Shown: positions 9,799 through 20,712, counted from the stretch's first letter. The stretch: DNA of 64,000 bases from Gari tellinella (GCA_922989275.2 OV277867.1:7750001-7814000); one strand, 5' to 3'. Made by a program: numbers and translations. The notes: generated by a model not told the origin, from the sequence alone.

Positions 9799-10373
9799 CT
9801 CTTTGCATGCTAGCCGCGGATATACAGTGCTCCCTCTCTACACTGGCCCTCCCAACAACGATTCCCTCCTTACAACGACGTTTATCGCAGTTCCCTAACA
9901 GGACAATTATGTCTAACGCTTTTACTGCTGTAATATCGTCTGCTTAAAGTTGTCGTCTGCTGTTTTTCTAAAAATTACATATTCGACATTTTGACAGAAA
10001 AATACTTAATGATGAGTGACAAACAGCTTGAATCCAGATCAGACGCCGCGTAACGCGGCGTCTGATCTGGATTCAAGCTGTTTGTAAATGTAAACCAATT
10101 TTCCCTCTCTATAACGACTCCCTCCGTACAACGCACACAATCAGTGTCTCCCATTGGTTGTCGTTGTAGAGAGGGAGCGCTGTACCTGCCATAGTGATAA
10201 TGTCTGCAAACAGATTGGATCCAGATGAGACGCCGCGTTACGCGGCGTCTCATCAGGATTCGAACTGTTAGCTATTCTGACACTGAATTTAAAAGAAATT
10301 TTGAAATTTTTATTTTAGAACAATAGCAGACGACAAAGGTTGCAGACGAAAAAATTACCCAGCATGTAACAAG
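9799..10373. mobile_element. TTAA-C MITE split by a K element
   Basis: TTAA at 9795-9798 and 10374-10377. CTCTTTGCATGC starts it and ACCCAGCATG closes it. The K element (9825-10182) sits at a TA near its left end. Hairpin core CAAACAGATTGGATCC with tip CGCCGCGTTACGCGGCG. Confidence 0.85.
9825..10182. mobile_element. TA-K pogo-like element inside C
   Basis: TA flanks (9823-9824, 10183-10184). Ends CAGTGCTCCCTCTC and GAGGGAGCGCTG. The core CAAACAGCTTGAATCC...GGATTCAAGCTGTTTG has tip CGCCGCGTAACGCGGCG and a fully paired stem. Confidence 0.85.
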
Positions 10374-10377
10374 TTAA

Positions 10378-10768
10378 TTACTTTCCAGCATGAAGAGCAC
10401 ATGGATACGGACAAGGCAATTTATCATCAGAGTAGAAATATGCCATTTAAAAATCAAAATAAATGCATCCTAGCGATATTCCTCAGTCTATTTAAGTTTT
10501 ATGTCAACACAATCAATTTTAATGACCTTTGCACAATATCATAATATTCTTTTATTGTGATTTTTTTTCTGAAAAATATGAGTTTGTAATCTGGTTTTCA
10601 GTCTCCAAGGAGAAAGTGCTTGATTTTAATTTACTTGACTCTCTCCTGCCTGGAACCAAAGTGAGAGATGGAAAGTTTGATTCAAACAATTTAATTGCAA
10701 ATTCACTAATGAATTCGATAAATTTTGATTTCACTCTTGGTTTCTCCTACTATCAGAGATTTCAGACG
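10378..10768. other. no recognised feature
   Basis: Contains a 95-codon open frame starting at 10529 that runs into the next MITE. No domain is recognisable and the composition is AT-rich, so I do not call it a gene. Confidence 0.5.
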
Positions 10769-10770
10769 TA

Positions 10771-10963
10771 CAGTCAAACTTTGATATCTCGAACTCGCTT
10801 AACTAATACTATCTGATAGTTTGACACATAAACTGCATTGTTTCATACTCGGTTAGGTCGAACATACCCATATTTCAAAGTTAAAACGTGGCTTAGCCAC
10901 CTTTTAACTTTGAAATATAGGTATGTTCGATCTAACGGAGTTTGAGATATCGAAGTTCGGCTG
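10771..10963. mobile_element. TA-O pogo-like MITE
   Basis: TA-flanked, with ends CAGTCAAACTTTGATATCTC and GAGATATCGAAGTTCGGCTG. The long near-perfect palindrome has GTCGAACATACC arms and tip ACGTGGCTTAGCCAC. Confidence 0.8.
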
Positions 10964-11155
10964 TACACTTTTAATTTTAATGCCTTGAATGACGTCAACA
11001 AGTTTTTGGGGTAAACCTTATCAAATAAATGATCATCTTTTTCAAAATTATTCTGTCTACAGTTGTTTTGATGACTTTGTGTTTTTTATTTTTTCCTTTT
11101 TTCTATTTTTCTTCAAATTAAAACCCTTCTTTTTTCATAAGAAACATGAATACGA

Positions 11156-11222
11156 TTTTCAAACAATTTTGATCCTGATTAGAATCACATGGCATCTGAT
11201 CTGGATCGAAACTGTTTGCAAA
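11156..11222. repeat. degenerate CAAACAG-type hairpin
   Basis: CAAACAATTTTGATCCTGAT pairs imperfectly with CTGATCTGGATCGAAACTG. It is a remnant of a C/J-type core without clear ends. Confidence 0.45.
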
Positions 11223-11263
11223 TATCAGAGGATTTTGGTTAAGCAAGTCAGGGTTTAGTTTAA

Positions 11264-11522
11264 CCCTTTACCAAATAGCCTGTTTCTAGTTTTGAAGACT
11301 TGTAACCAATTAAAGCAGGTTGAAAGTAAAGCAGAATGCGCCTTAAGGCGCATTCTGCTTTACTTCCAGCCTGCTTTAAGCTAATAGTAATACCATCTGC
11401 TAGGAATTATAAAATATTTCTTATCGTACTTGTTCATGACTGAACAAATTGGAACTATTTTCTTCAGTGGAGGAATAAATAAAATGCGCTAAAAGTCCCT
11501 ATTGGGGGGGGGGGGGGGTGTG
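11264..11522. mobile_element. TTAA-A MITE with G-run
   Basis: TTAA flanks at 11260-11263 and 11523-11526. Tip AATGCGCC..GGCGCATT. The right end is expanded into a long G homopolymer where GGGGTAATGGG is expected. Confidence 0.82.
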
Positions 11523-11635
11523 TTAAATTACAAAAAGATCAGGCTAGAGACCCCAGCTGTCTTGTCTCTCTATCCATCAAGTATAGTGACATTAGTTGGC
11601 AAAACCTGCAGTCGACTTAACCCTTAAATTGTTAA

Positions 11636-11784
11636 CCCATTACTCCATAGCTTGTTTCTGGCTTTGAAGACAATGACCACTTAAAGCAGGTTGAAAGTAA
11701 AAATGTAAGGCATTCTGCCTTACTTTCAACCTGCTTTAAATGGTCACCTGACTTTACAACTAGAAACAGGCTATGGGGTAATGG
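11636..11784. mobile_element. symmetrised TTAA-A MITE (149 bp)
   Basis: Both halves are versions of A's left arm, so CCCATTACTCCATAGC at the start is mirrored by GCTATGGGGTAATGGG at the end. The whole element is one long hairpin between TTAA sites (11632-11635, 11785-11788). The normal right half of A is missing. Confidence 0.82.
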
Positions 11785-11950
11785 GTTAACCCTTGTATTG
11801 TTTAATAAAGAATGGAGGCTTCAGCTTTGAAATTTGCTCTATCTTCCCAATATTTGCAGATTTCTGTAGTCCAAGTTACCTTTTGATTCCTGATTTGAAG
11901 CCAAGTTACACTGCAGACACCTGGATCCAGGGCTCCAGATAAGGAGAGTA

Positions 11951-12981
11951 CAGTCCAAACTCGTTAATCCAAACTCGCTTAAACCGAAATTCTCGTTAAA
12001 CCAAATTTTTCTCCCGGTCCCGATCTTTCCCCTTCTTATTCTATATAAATCAACTCCGCTTTATCCAAATTTCGTTTATCCGAATTTTCCGTTAATTCGA
12101 AGTATTAATCTGGTCCCTTTGAAAAGACTTACTCTCAAATTGACACGCTAAATCCGAAGTGCAATTTTCACACCTCGATCGGTGTCAGACTGGTCATAAT
12201 TACCTGAGACCATACCGTCGCCAAACACTCGCGAAAACTAATTACACCGCCTAAAGACTGTACACAATGTTTGCAGTATTGGCCAATTAAACACATTTAT
12301 ATCCAATAGTAACTGTAGAGATCTTTAAAAACACAAGCGGAAGGTGTTGACATACGTTGCTCAAATGTTTGTAACCATATTCTTCTTTGCGATATTGAGA
12401 TCGCTTCTTCACTTTGAACGCTGTGTGTACATGTACGTACGTAAATCGTTTACAAATGCGGAAAAAGTATTATCGCCGTTTTTCGAAGTTTCAAGCTTTT
12501 GTTACGATTTAATATTTATGACATAAATGTATTAGATAAACTATAATGTATTTCATGATTTGTGTAATCAAAACCGTTGTCGTAAAACGTGCTGTTTTGT
12601 TCATGTATCTAGTGTGTAATGTCTTTATGAATACACATATGGGTACCGACGCGTATGTCCGTAAGTAGCAGAGAGTAAACAGAGGTTTGTGTTTAGTTGG
12701 TTTCATTAACTGGATTATGGGATTAAACAAAGTTATCAAATTTAAAGCACATCATTATTATTGCATAAGTATTAAGCCAAAACAAAAAAATAACTTTTTT
12801 TACGTATATGCATTAACTGAAAAGAAATATTACGGGAAGGACACCCTATCAAAAACGATGACCGGAGATGACAAAGTTGATACAAGGTGACTGTAATCGA
12901 TCCAATCGCTTAATTCGTACTCCCGTTAATCCGAATTATTTTTCTTGGTCCCATGAAATTCGGATTAACGAGTGTGGACTG
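11951..12981. mobile_element. TA-L pogo-like element, ~1.03 kb
   Basis: TA target sites (11949-11950, 12982-12983). Terminal repeats CAGTCCAAACTCGTTAATCC and, inverted at the right, CAGTCCACACTCGTTAATCC. Several TTAATCCGAA/GTTAATTCGAA motifs lie inside both ends. The interior has only short AT-rich frames (60-76 codons) with no visible helix-turn-helix or DDE motif, so it is probably non-autonomous. Confidence 0.8.
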
Positions 12982-13097
12982 TATTTCAAAAACTACAATC
13001 TTTATTTCTGCTTCAAACTCTATGGCGTCACTACTCATTAGAATTGTCTCGAAGAGAAAATTCTAATGAGTAGTAACATCATAGGATTTGATGTTTA

Positions 13098-14777
13098 AAC
13101 GAGAGCACCGCAAACGGGTGCTGGACGCTCGACTTTCATATACTTGAGACGGCTATATTTTTCAAACTTAAAGAATGTGTATGGGTGTTTAATGCCCTAT
13201 TGATCATAGAAGTTTGTAAGCAACAACAACTTAAACATACTTGGACAGTCTACATTCCACTTAAAGTAAACTATAAGTCAAAAGAAGGACAATATCTTTG
13301 CCTGCTTTACCTGCCTTGTTGTAATGCGTTGCCCTTTTGAAACTAAACAAGTATTCAAATATATTGGAAGTTTGAAATTAATAACTTTCTACGGTTACTG
13401 AATAATTTCATATACAAATTCTTAGTCAAACAAGGGCAATTACTCTGCAATGACAAATCCCATGGTTATCTGCTGTGTTGAAAGGTGATGCCCTTTTGAA
13501 ACTGAACAAGCATTAAAAGTTTCAAGTTAATACCTATGGTAATTATTGAGAAATTTCAATTTACAAGTTTTATGTAAATAAAAACAAGGGCAATAACTCT
13601 GAAATGGCAAATCCCCGGTCACCTTTCTTGTTTGAATGAGTTGCCCTTTTTTTATAACACAAGTATTTAAAGTTTCAAGTTAAAACCTTTGACAGTTATT
13701 AAGATATTTCAATTTACAAGTTTTAAGTAAATAAATCAAGGGCAATTACTCTGGAATCACAAATCACAGAGTAACCTACCTTGTTGTAATGAGTTGTCCT
13801 TTTGATACTTAACAGGTATTTAAAGTTTCAAGTTAATATCTTTCATAGTTATTTAGATATGTTAATTTACAATTTTTAAGTAAAATAAAACATGGGCCAT
13901 AACTCTGTAATGACAAATCCCTGGATTACCTGCCTTGTTGTAATGAGTTGCCCTTTTGATACTAAACAACTATTCCAAGTTTCAAATGGATACCTTTGAT
14001 AGTTATTGAGATATGTTAATTTATATTTTTTAAGTAAATAAAACAGGGGCAATAACTCTGGAATGGCAAATCCTAGGGTTACCTGCCTTGTTGAAATGAG
14101 TTGCTCTTTTGATACTAAATAACTATTCAAAGTTTCAAATGGATACCCCTGATAGTTATTGAGATATGTTAATTTATAATATTTAAGTAAATAAAACAAG
14201 GGCAATAACTCTGAAATGACAAATCCCTGGATTACCTGCCTTGTTGTAATGAGTTGCCCTTTTGATACTTAACAACTATTCCAAGTTTCAAATGGATACC
14301 TTTGATAGTTATTGAGATATGTTAATTTATAATTTTTAAGTAAATAAAATAGGGGCAATAACTCTGAATTAACAAATCCCAGGGTTACCTGCCTTATTGT
14401 AATGAGTTGCCCTTTTGATACTAAACAACTATTCCAAGTTTCAAATGGATACCTTTGATAGTTATTGAGATATGTTACTTTATAATTTTTAAGTAAATAA
14501 AACAAGGGCAATAACTCTGAAATGACAAATCCCAGGGTTACCTGTCTTGTTGTAATGAGTTGCCCTTTTAATACTGAACAACTATTCCAAGTTTCAAATG
14601 GATACCCCTGATAGTTATTGAGAAATGGACTCTTACAAAAACCTTAAGCAAAAAACTTAACCGACGCAGACGCTGACGCAGACGCAGACGCAGACGCAGA
14701 CGCTGACGCAGACGCAGACGCAGACGCAGACGACAGGGTGACGACAATAGCTCGACTTTTTGAAAAAGTCGAGCTAA
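13098..14777 (+). mobile_element. Helitron-like (HEL) element with ~153-bp repeats
   Basis: Starts AACGAGAGCACC with a small hairpin AGCACC..GGGTGCT, followed by GCTCGACTTT. About nine ~153-bp units marked by GAGTTGCCCTTTTGATAC run from about 13325 to 14630. Then comes a GACGCA hexamer run (about 14663-14732) and a terminal hairpin AGCTCGACTTTT..AAAAGTCGAGCT (14749-14775) followed by AAAAA. GCTCGACTTT near the start duplicates the arm of the terminal hairpin. Open frames inside are by-products of the repeats. Confidence 0.7.
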
Positions 14778-15027
14778 AAATGAAAATGTTGGATTTGTGT
14801 AGATTACTCCCTCTTATCTGGAGCCCTGCCTGGATCCAAACTATTTGAAATGGTGCAGACAGTTTGTTTTTCTAGCGTAAGAAGATTTGAGATGTATATT
14901 GTGTCAGTTGTGGAGGATTTCAAGATGATTAACCAAGATTATCTTCTGCAATCTCTTGTTCAAACTTATATTAGCCAAGACTCACAACAAGAGTATTGTT
15001 TTTGTGTGATTATTTCTGTTAGCAAAT

Positions 15028-15500
15028 ACAGTCGAAACTCGATACTTCGAACTCTCTTAAAGACATCTCCTGACGACCTTTTGGTCATAATGCATTGCTA
15101 GACAATTTCCTTGCAAAAAGCATGGGTCTTGTGCATATTGAACCATTGAAGCGTCTTGTGTGAGACTCTACCTTTATATTTGATAGTTTGGTTAGAAATA
15201 ACCATTGAAAATCACTAGAGCATGAGTATAATCTGGACTTCACCAGGTAAACTACACATGATTTGACAGTTACATTGACACCTCCAGAACAATATGCTGG
15301 TGGTCCCTCAATGAACTGAGGAAAAGTCTTTAAATCCAACTAACCAGTATAAAATTTTAATAAGTTAAATTTAGATAATTCAATTTCGCTCAAGTCGAAC
15401 ATACCCGTATTTAAAAGTTAAAACGTGGCTCAGCCACGTTTTAACTTTGAAATATGGGTATGTTGGAAGTAAAGCGAGTTCGTAGTATTGAGTTTCTATT
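15028..15500. mobile_element. TA-O MITE interrupted by Q
   Basis: The left end CAGTCGAAACTCGATACTTC follows TA. The hairpin GTCGAACATACCC..GGGTATGTTGG with tip ACGTGGCTCAGCCACGT lies near 15390-15470. The right end has decayed. Q is inserted at an internal TTAA. Confidence 0.7.
15061..15329. mobile_element. TTAA-Q MITE
   Basis: TTAA at 15057-15060 and 15330-15333. Starts AGACATCTCCTGAC and ends AAAAGTCT. A second copy at 57102-57382 shares most of its length, including AAAGCATGGGTCTTGTGCAT. Confidence 0.7.
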
Positions 15501-15501
15501 G

Positions 15502-15696
15502 CAGAGCTCCAGATAAGGGGGGTATTTCAAAAATTATAATCTTTATTTCTGCTTTAAACCCTATGGTGTCACTACTCATTAGAATCGTCTCTTCGAGACA
15601 ATTCTAATGAGTATAGTAACACCATAGGATTTTATGCTTAAATAAGTGAGAAAATGGTGTATTTGTGCAGTTTACTTCCTCTTATCGGGGGCCCTG
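15502..15696. mobile_element. hAT-E MITE
   Basis: Starts CAGAGCTCCAGATAAG and ends GGGGCCCTG, with 5-bp duplication TATTG (15497-15501, 15697-15701). Core GAATCGTCTCTTCGAGACAATTC. Confidence 0.85.
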
Positions 15697-15713
15697 TATT
15701 GTATATGAATATA

Positions 15714-15768
15714 CAGTAAAAACCTCTCTATTACGACCTCAAATTGTGTTAATTATTACTGACTATTT
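15714..15768. mobile_element. TA-F left-end fragment
   Basis: CAGTAAAAACCTCTCTATTACGACC preceded by TA, with the AATTGTGTTAATTATTACTG that follows in F. The rest is missing. (The end motif is 14 to 20 bp of family F.). Confidence 0.6.
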
Positions 15769-16348
15769 ATTTATTGTTATTATTATTATACTTAAATAAT
15801 ATAGTGCTCTTTTCACACAAAAGTTGTGTGCTCAAAATTAAATGCGTACAAAGGCGTATTAAGAAAGTAGCAGGTTAGCTTTCAGCTTCCATTTAAGTTA
15901 AAGGAGTAAAAAGGCATAAATATGAGTTAACAGGTTAAGACAATTGAAAGGAAGGTCTATTTTTAATATTTCTTACTGTTACTGACTAAAGCAAGATGAA
16001 AGTAAAATCTTGCGTGGATAAACAGACATATTTTGTATGAGAACAGAGTTAAAATCTCCTGAAATTAGATAGCAATGAATGTAGATATGTTGTAAGGCTA
16101 ATCAGTGATGGAATTTAACCTTGCACAATATGGTTATTAATCTGCATGAAAAAACATTGATGGATTCATTATTATCTATGCACCAGCACATTCCTCGCAG
16201 ATCAAAATGTTCCCCATGTTGAATTTCATTGGCATAGCGGGGAGACTCTCTCCTATCAGTGGGATTTTTAACAAAATGAAATGATAAGTTTTAAAATGTT
16301 TCTGGCATCCAATTTAGAGACAAACAAAGCCGTCTTGCAACTTATTTG
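15769..16348. other. no recognised feature
   Basis: AT-rich sequence without visible repeat ends or coding potential. Confidence 0.45.
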
Positions 16349-16350
16349 TA

Positions 16351-16568
16351 CAGTAAATCTTTGTTCATGAACTCTTTACAGGTAGTGGCGAAATCTTGAT
16401 TATTGTGAGACATTTAAGACAGGTGACTGCTTACAGCAAGGTGACAGTAAAACAGAAAGCTCCTGTAGGAGCTTTCTGTTTTACTGTCACCTTGCTTTAA
16501 GCTGTCACCTGTTTTTTATACAATCAATTAGCCTTTGTTTTAGTGGTCATAATAGAGTGAGTTAACTG
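16351..16568. mobile_element. TA-F MITE, ends mutated
   Basis: TA-flanked, with CAGTAAATC at left and GAGTTAACTG at right. The hairpin is intact, with arms CAAGGTGACAGTAAAACAG and tip AAAGCTCCTGTAGGAGCTTT. Confidence 0.75.
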
Positions 16569-16578
16569 TATGTATTAT

Positions 16579-16714
16579 CAGGGCTAAAAAATTCCACTCG
16601 TCCTGCATGATTTTTCCTTTCTTTGTCTAATATGCAGGGCAAGTGCATTTTTTGGATTTCCTTCATTGTCTTTTATGCAGGACGAGTGACAAATTTCAGA
16701 ATTTTTGAACCCTG
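16579..16714. mobile_element. short hAT-like MITE (136 bp)
   Basis: Ends CAGGGCTAAAAAATTC and GAATTTTTGAACCCTG. The subterminal motifs CACTCGTCCTGCAT and ATGCAGGACGAGTG are inverted copies. The flanks TATTAT/TATAAT may be an imperfect target duplication. Confidence 0.65.
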
Positions 16715-16732
16715 TATAATAAATTATATTAA

Positions 16733-16975
16733 CTCTTTGAACCCTAGTCCCGCATATAGGCGTCCTTTACAAACAGTGAACATGTGAATAGTACACTTGT
16801 CCTATGCAAACAGTGAAGACCCAGATCAGAGGGCTCCAAAAGGAGCCCTCTGATCAGGGTCTTCACTGTTTGTCATAATGCCAAACATTGACAAAAACAA
16901 CCCTTAAAAGTCAGAAATTGACTAGACTAAAATGGAAACTGGAATTATCCATTTAAAGCTTTAGGGAGGAAAGAG
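16733..16975. mobile_element. TTAA-D MITE, 243 bp
   Basis: TTAA at 16729-16732 and 16976-16979. Core CAAACAGTGAAGACCC..GGGTCTTCACTGTTTG, tip GGGCTCCAAAAGGAGCCC, with a single A-A mismatch at arm position 17. Confidence 0.88.
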
Positions 16976-16991
16976 TTAAGGAGAAGGGATA

Positions 16992-17430
16992 TAGTGGTAG
17001 TAATAGGGAGGTGTTACTGTAGTGTGTAGGAAGGTAGACGGTTTCCCCCATAATGCTATAAACAAACACTCTGACTGAAGCCACAATTAACTTACAGGGA
17101 AGCAGGAAAACTGACAGAAAACACAATATTAGTGTGTACTGGTGCCAGCTTTAGTTTTAGGTTTGGGGTTATATCTGGAGAAAAAAAACATAAGTGTACT
17201 ATAAGCCTTTAATTTTTTGTGTGTACATGACAAGTTACTGTTTCCTCTTAGAGTTCTTTTCTTAACAATTTCAGAAAGTGCAAACAGTGCATGCAGATCT
17301 AAAATATTTTCATGCTTTATGCTTTATCATGCATTGTGCAGCAACATGTATCTGTTAAGAGATATGTATGTTTTCTGCATTAAATTTGCTTTGCATTAGA
17401 TCGCTACCTACCTTTAAAGATGTTCCTCTT
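16992..17430. other. F right-end scrap, then unrecognised sequence
   Basis: AGTAATAGGGAGGTGTTACTG near 17000-17020 resembles the right end of F. Nothing else is recognised. Confidence 0.4.
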
Positions 17431-17738
17431 TTAACCCACTACCCCAATAAATAACCACGGTCTTCACTGTCGTCAATTCCGGAACATAATTGAAATTGTA
17501 TATGGTCGACATGTAAAGATGCGGTTATTATCTCATTACACTATTTATTGCCATTGATATTTTGCATCTATATATTTATTTCTAATTGATATGTACATAT
17601 GTTGTTTGTTTGTATTATTGAACTCTTCAGTATTGGAGGAAATAAAGAAACTAACTATATTTTCTTTATCTTAGTTGAAGTTAACTTAAAGCAGGCTGAA
17701 ATTAAAGCAGAATGTGCCTTTATGGAGTAATGGTTTAA
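17431..17738. mobile_element. heavily decayed TTAA-A remnant
   Basis: CCCACTACCCCAATAAATA at left, and TTAAAGCAGGCTGAAATTAAAGC then GGAGTAATGG at right, are separated by unrelated sequence. Confidence 0.4.
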
Positions 17739-17819
17739 GACAGGTTAGCTTACTGCTTCTGTTTAATCTTGTTTGTACTCAGTACAATAGATATTCAATT
17801 GTGGCACTTCAGGGCTACC

Positions 17820-18051
17820 ATAAGTTGACAATTTCCAAATTTGCATTTTTACAATTTTGATTTTACAAATCATACCTTTACCCCATAGCCTGTTTCTAGT
17901 GTTGTTGACCTGTGGCTGCTTAAAGCAGACTGGAAGTAAAGCAGAATGCGCCTTAAGGCGCATTCTGATTTACTTTCAGCCTGCTTTAAGCTACCATGTA
18001 CTAGAAAAAATTCCGAAGATTTAGGAAAAATCCGGAGAAATGGCAGCCCTG
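17820..18051. mobile_element. hAT-I MITE
   Basis: Ends CAGGGCTACCATAAG and ATGGCAGCCCTG, with exact 6-bp duplication GCACTT (17814-17819, 18052-18057). The interior equals the central part of family A, tip AATGCGCC..GGCGCATT. Confidence 0.88.
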
Positions 18052-18057
18052 GCACTT

Positions 18058-18425
18058 TATGTTGAGGAGCCATTAGAAGTGTTCAAATGCTCTTCTATAA
18101 AGGAAAAGATTAAACTATTCATATGCTGTTTTCTGTGGTGAAAAGGTTTAAACCCGATCAGTACAAGAAAATAAATTTTAGACTGGTTTTGAAGTGCTTA
18201 TCTGCAAGAAAAACACTTTGAAAAACTCGGGAATCTGATAGAATTCAAACTTCAATTGTCAGAAAGTTGGACTGGTATCTAGCTCTGATAACAAGTGTTT
18301 CTATCTGGTCTAGAATTCTTTACCAAATTCTCATTAGTCAGCCAGCAGGAGAATATCTCTCTGTCAGTTGCACACAACAATACAACCTGTCTCCAGCAGA
18401 CACACCATAGACAATCAAATCGCTG
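18058..18425. other. no recognised feature
   Basis: No repeat end or gene seen. Confidence 0.45.
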
Positions 18426-18427
18426 TA

Positions 18428-18635
18428 CAGTAAAACCTCTCTTTTACGACCACAAAAATTGTGTTACTTATTAGGTGTTATGACTGGTGACTGCTTAGAG
18501 TAAGGTGACAGTAAAACAGAAAGCTCCTTTAGGAGCTTTCTGTTTTACTGTTACCTTGCTTTAAGTTGTCACCTGTGTTTTCATACAATCAATTAGCCTA
18601 ATTTAGTGGTTGTAATAGAGAGGTGGTCATAACTG
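18428..18635. mobile_element. TA-F MITE
   Basis: TA then CAGTAAAACCTCTC at left. The right side reads GTAATAGAGAGG, with an extra GGTCATA before ACTG. Hairpin tip AAAGCTCCTTTAGGAGCTTT. Confidence 0.8.
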
Positions 18636-18637
18636 TA

Positions 18638-19194
18638 TTTAATCTTGGTCTCAACAAGTTATTATACTGAGCGAAAAAAGTTTTAGTCATACATTAAGGA
18701 TGCAAACCAGGTCTGCGTTGTACAATTTATCACTCATATTACATAATGATATAGGTAACCGAAAGACACAGAACAGAAAGAGATGTCGACTGTGCTTTAA
18801 ACATCTGTGTATAGGGAGGTAACTCCGCTTGTACTGTAACTGCTTTACCAATCATAAACGAGATGTCAGTCACGACATTCTTCTTAAAGTTATCAGTAAT
18901 GTTGAAAAAAATAGTAAGAAACAAAAACCAAACACTTTGGAGAACCATTCTTAAGCACTGTGTGTACCATTGTCCGTTGAAAAAGGTAATTCTTCAAATT
19001 ACCTCCCTTTGCATTGAATAAAGAGTAAACTTTCAACAAATAATACTAGAAAGCAAATTATTGCAACCGATGTCTCTCAAAGCAATCCCTGTAACTGTGT
19101 ATCTGACTTTATTTTCGGCTGTTCCATATTTCTTTGATTATTGTTTTTCAGACCTACACAGAACTCGGGAATGTTGTCTATAAGAAATCCCTTG
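18638..19194. other. no recognised feature
   Basis: Non-repetitive by eye. Short frames only (up to 72 codons). Confidence 0.45.
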
Positions 19195-19198
19195 TTAA

Positions 19199-19443
19199 AC
19201 CATTACCCCATAGCCTGTTTCTAGTTTTAAAGATATGTGACCACTTAAAGCAGGTTGAAAGTAAAGCAGAATGCGCCCTATGGCGCATTCTGCTTTACTT
19301 TCAGCATGCTTTAAGCTATTATCTGCTAGAATGTAGAAAATATTTCTTATGATATATATTCATCACTGTATAAATTGGAAATATTTTCTTCAGTGGAGGT
19401 ATAAAATTAAAGGCGATAAAAGGCGTATTTATGGGGGAATGGG
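19199..19443. mobile_element. TTAA-A MITE
   Basis: TTAA flanks at 19195-19198 and 19444-19447; tip AATGCGCCCTATGGCGCATT; right end GGGGAATGGG. Confidence 0.85.
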
Positions 19444-19580
19444 TTAAACAACTGACTAGACTTTTTTGTTCAGTATATGTCCACTCTATGGAGTCTCTAC
19501 AGTCAAATCTACAGGGTAACTATGGCAAAAATCGCAAAGTGGGCAAGTATGCCATGCTCCCATAATGCAAGGAAAACGGG

Positions 19581-19730
19581 TCAAACATGTTTTTGAAGGG
19601 TGATAGGAAGACAAACCATCTGTAAGAGACACTGCCAGTAAGGTGGGCTCAAAAAGCGTTTGTCATCCTTACGGTACTCTACAAGACACACATCAGTGTT
19701 GCTGTCACTCTTGCAAGCAGCACTGACACA
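19581..19730 (-). other. short Cys-containing open frame of unknown origin
   Basis: On the minus strand an ATG-started frame of about 45 codons reads MCVSAACKSDSNTD near its start. The C-x4-C spacing with KSDS loosely recalls the start of THAP-type DNA-binding domains, but no further THAP residues follow. Probably chance or a fossil. Confidence 0.15.
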
Positions 19731-19816
19731 CATCTTTGACACATATTGTTCTTACTCCCTCCTTATGATTTTTTATGACTCTCCAGGTCTCCCTAAGGAT
19801 CACTCTGCTGCTTTAA

Positions 19817-19940
19817 CTCTTTCCTCCCTGAAACTTTAAATGGACAATTCCAGTTTCTATTTTAGTCTAGTCCATTTCTGACATTTAAGGGTTGTTTTTG
19901 TCAATGTTTAGCATTGTGACAAACAGTGAACACCCTGATC
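19817..19940. mobile_element. TTAA-D left part, broken by a HEL-like insert
   Basis: CTCTTTCCTCCCTGAAAC through GACAAACAGTGAACACCCTGATCA matches D up to mid-hairpin (TTAA 19813-19816). The matching right part is not found downstream. Confidence 0.65.
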
Positions 19941-20437
19941 ACGCCCTGTAATCTCTGGCTCCCTCACATTTTCGAGATGTATTGAAAAAAGAGCCAAAGA
20001 AACTTCCGAGAAGCAGCCAAAGACAGGAACTGGCCACGAAAAGTAATACAAACAATGTATCGTGCACATATTTCTTCTTCTATAAAAGTCATTAAGTGTT
20101 TTTCCAAAAATCGGGCTTCGTCATTCCACATAGAATTGATCATATCTATTATTCTCTTTCCATAAAAAGAAATTTCATTTCAAAATCTTCAGTAAAACAA
20201 AAAGAAATCTGCATGAAAAGAAAATGTTGAAAAGGGGAATAACTAAGAGTTATGACCCTTGTGCAATACACTTCCACTTGTCAAGCTCTTTCCATAAATG
20301 AAGTTTCATCTTAAAAGCTTCAGTAGAACAGCGGAGTTATGAAGTGTGACGAACGGACAGACAGCAGGTTAGACAGACAGACGCCGGAAAAGTGATTCCT
20401 AAGTGTCACCTCTGCCCAAAGCAGCTAGGTGACACAA
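19941..20437 (+). mobile_element. HEL-like element with terminal hairpin
   Basis: GACGAACGGACAGACAGC leads into a terminal hairpin GTGTCACCTCTGC..GCAGCTAGGTGACAC (20403-20435) followed by AAAAA, the architecture of the other HEL copies. The 5' limit is inferred from where the D sequence stops. Confidence 0.5.
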
Positions 20438-20712
20438 AAACTACCGGAGCTCTTTTATACCTATGTCCTCAACATATCATACAAACTATGTCCATCTAAC
20501 TTGTTCTACATTGTAGTTCACAATTTGCAGGACATTTATAATTCCTAGAGATTTTGATATACTTCAGTTTTTCACAGAACTATGGCTGCTTGAACTTATT
20601 CAATTTAATTTTTGCATTATACAGTGCATGTAGCTTGAGAACATCACAATTATATGTGTCTCTCACAGACAAAGCCACTCAGTTCCAGAATCAATGGTGA
20701 CAAATACCTTAA

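Larger units (their letters stand above)
11938..14828. mobile_element. hAT-E MITE split by two large insertions
   Basis: CAGGGCTCCAGATAAG starts it and TCTGGAGCCCTG ends it, with an exact 8-bp duplication CCTGGATC (11930-11937, 14829-14836). The E pieces are 11938-11950, 12982-13097 and about 14778-14828. The insertions are L (11951-12981) and HEL (13098-14777). Confidence 0.85.

Noticed and set aside
10529..10816. 95-codon gene
   Set aside because: The frame ends inside a pogo-like MITE, is AT-rich and hydrophobic at random, and has no recognisable domain.
11507..11520. G-quadruplex or regulatory G tract
   Set aside because: A single long G homopolymer replaces the GGGGTAATGGG end of an A element; slippage explains it and no spaced G-tracts are present.
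13098..14777. Tandem repeats as a stand-alone satellite
   Set aside because: They are enclosed by the 5' hairpin start and 3' terminal hairpin of a Helitron-like element inserted in an E MITE, so they are internal repeats of that element.
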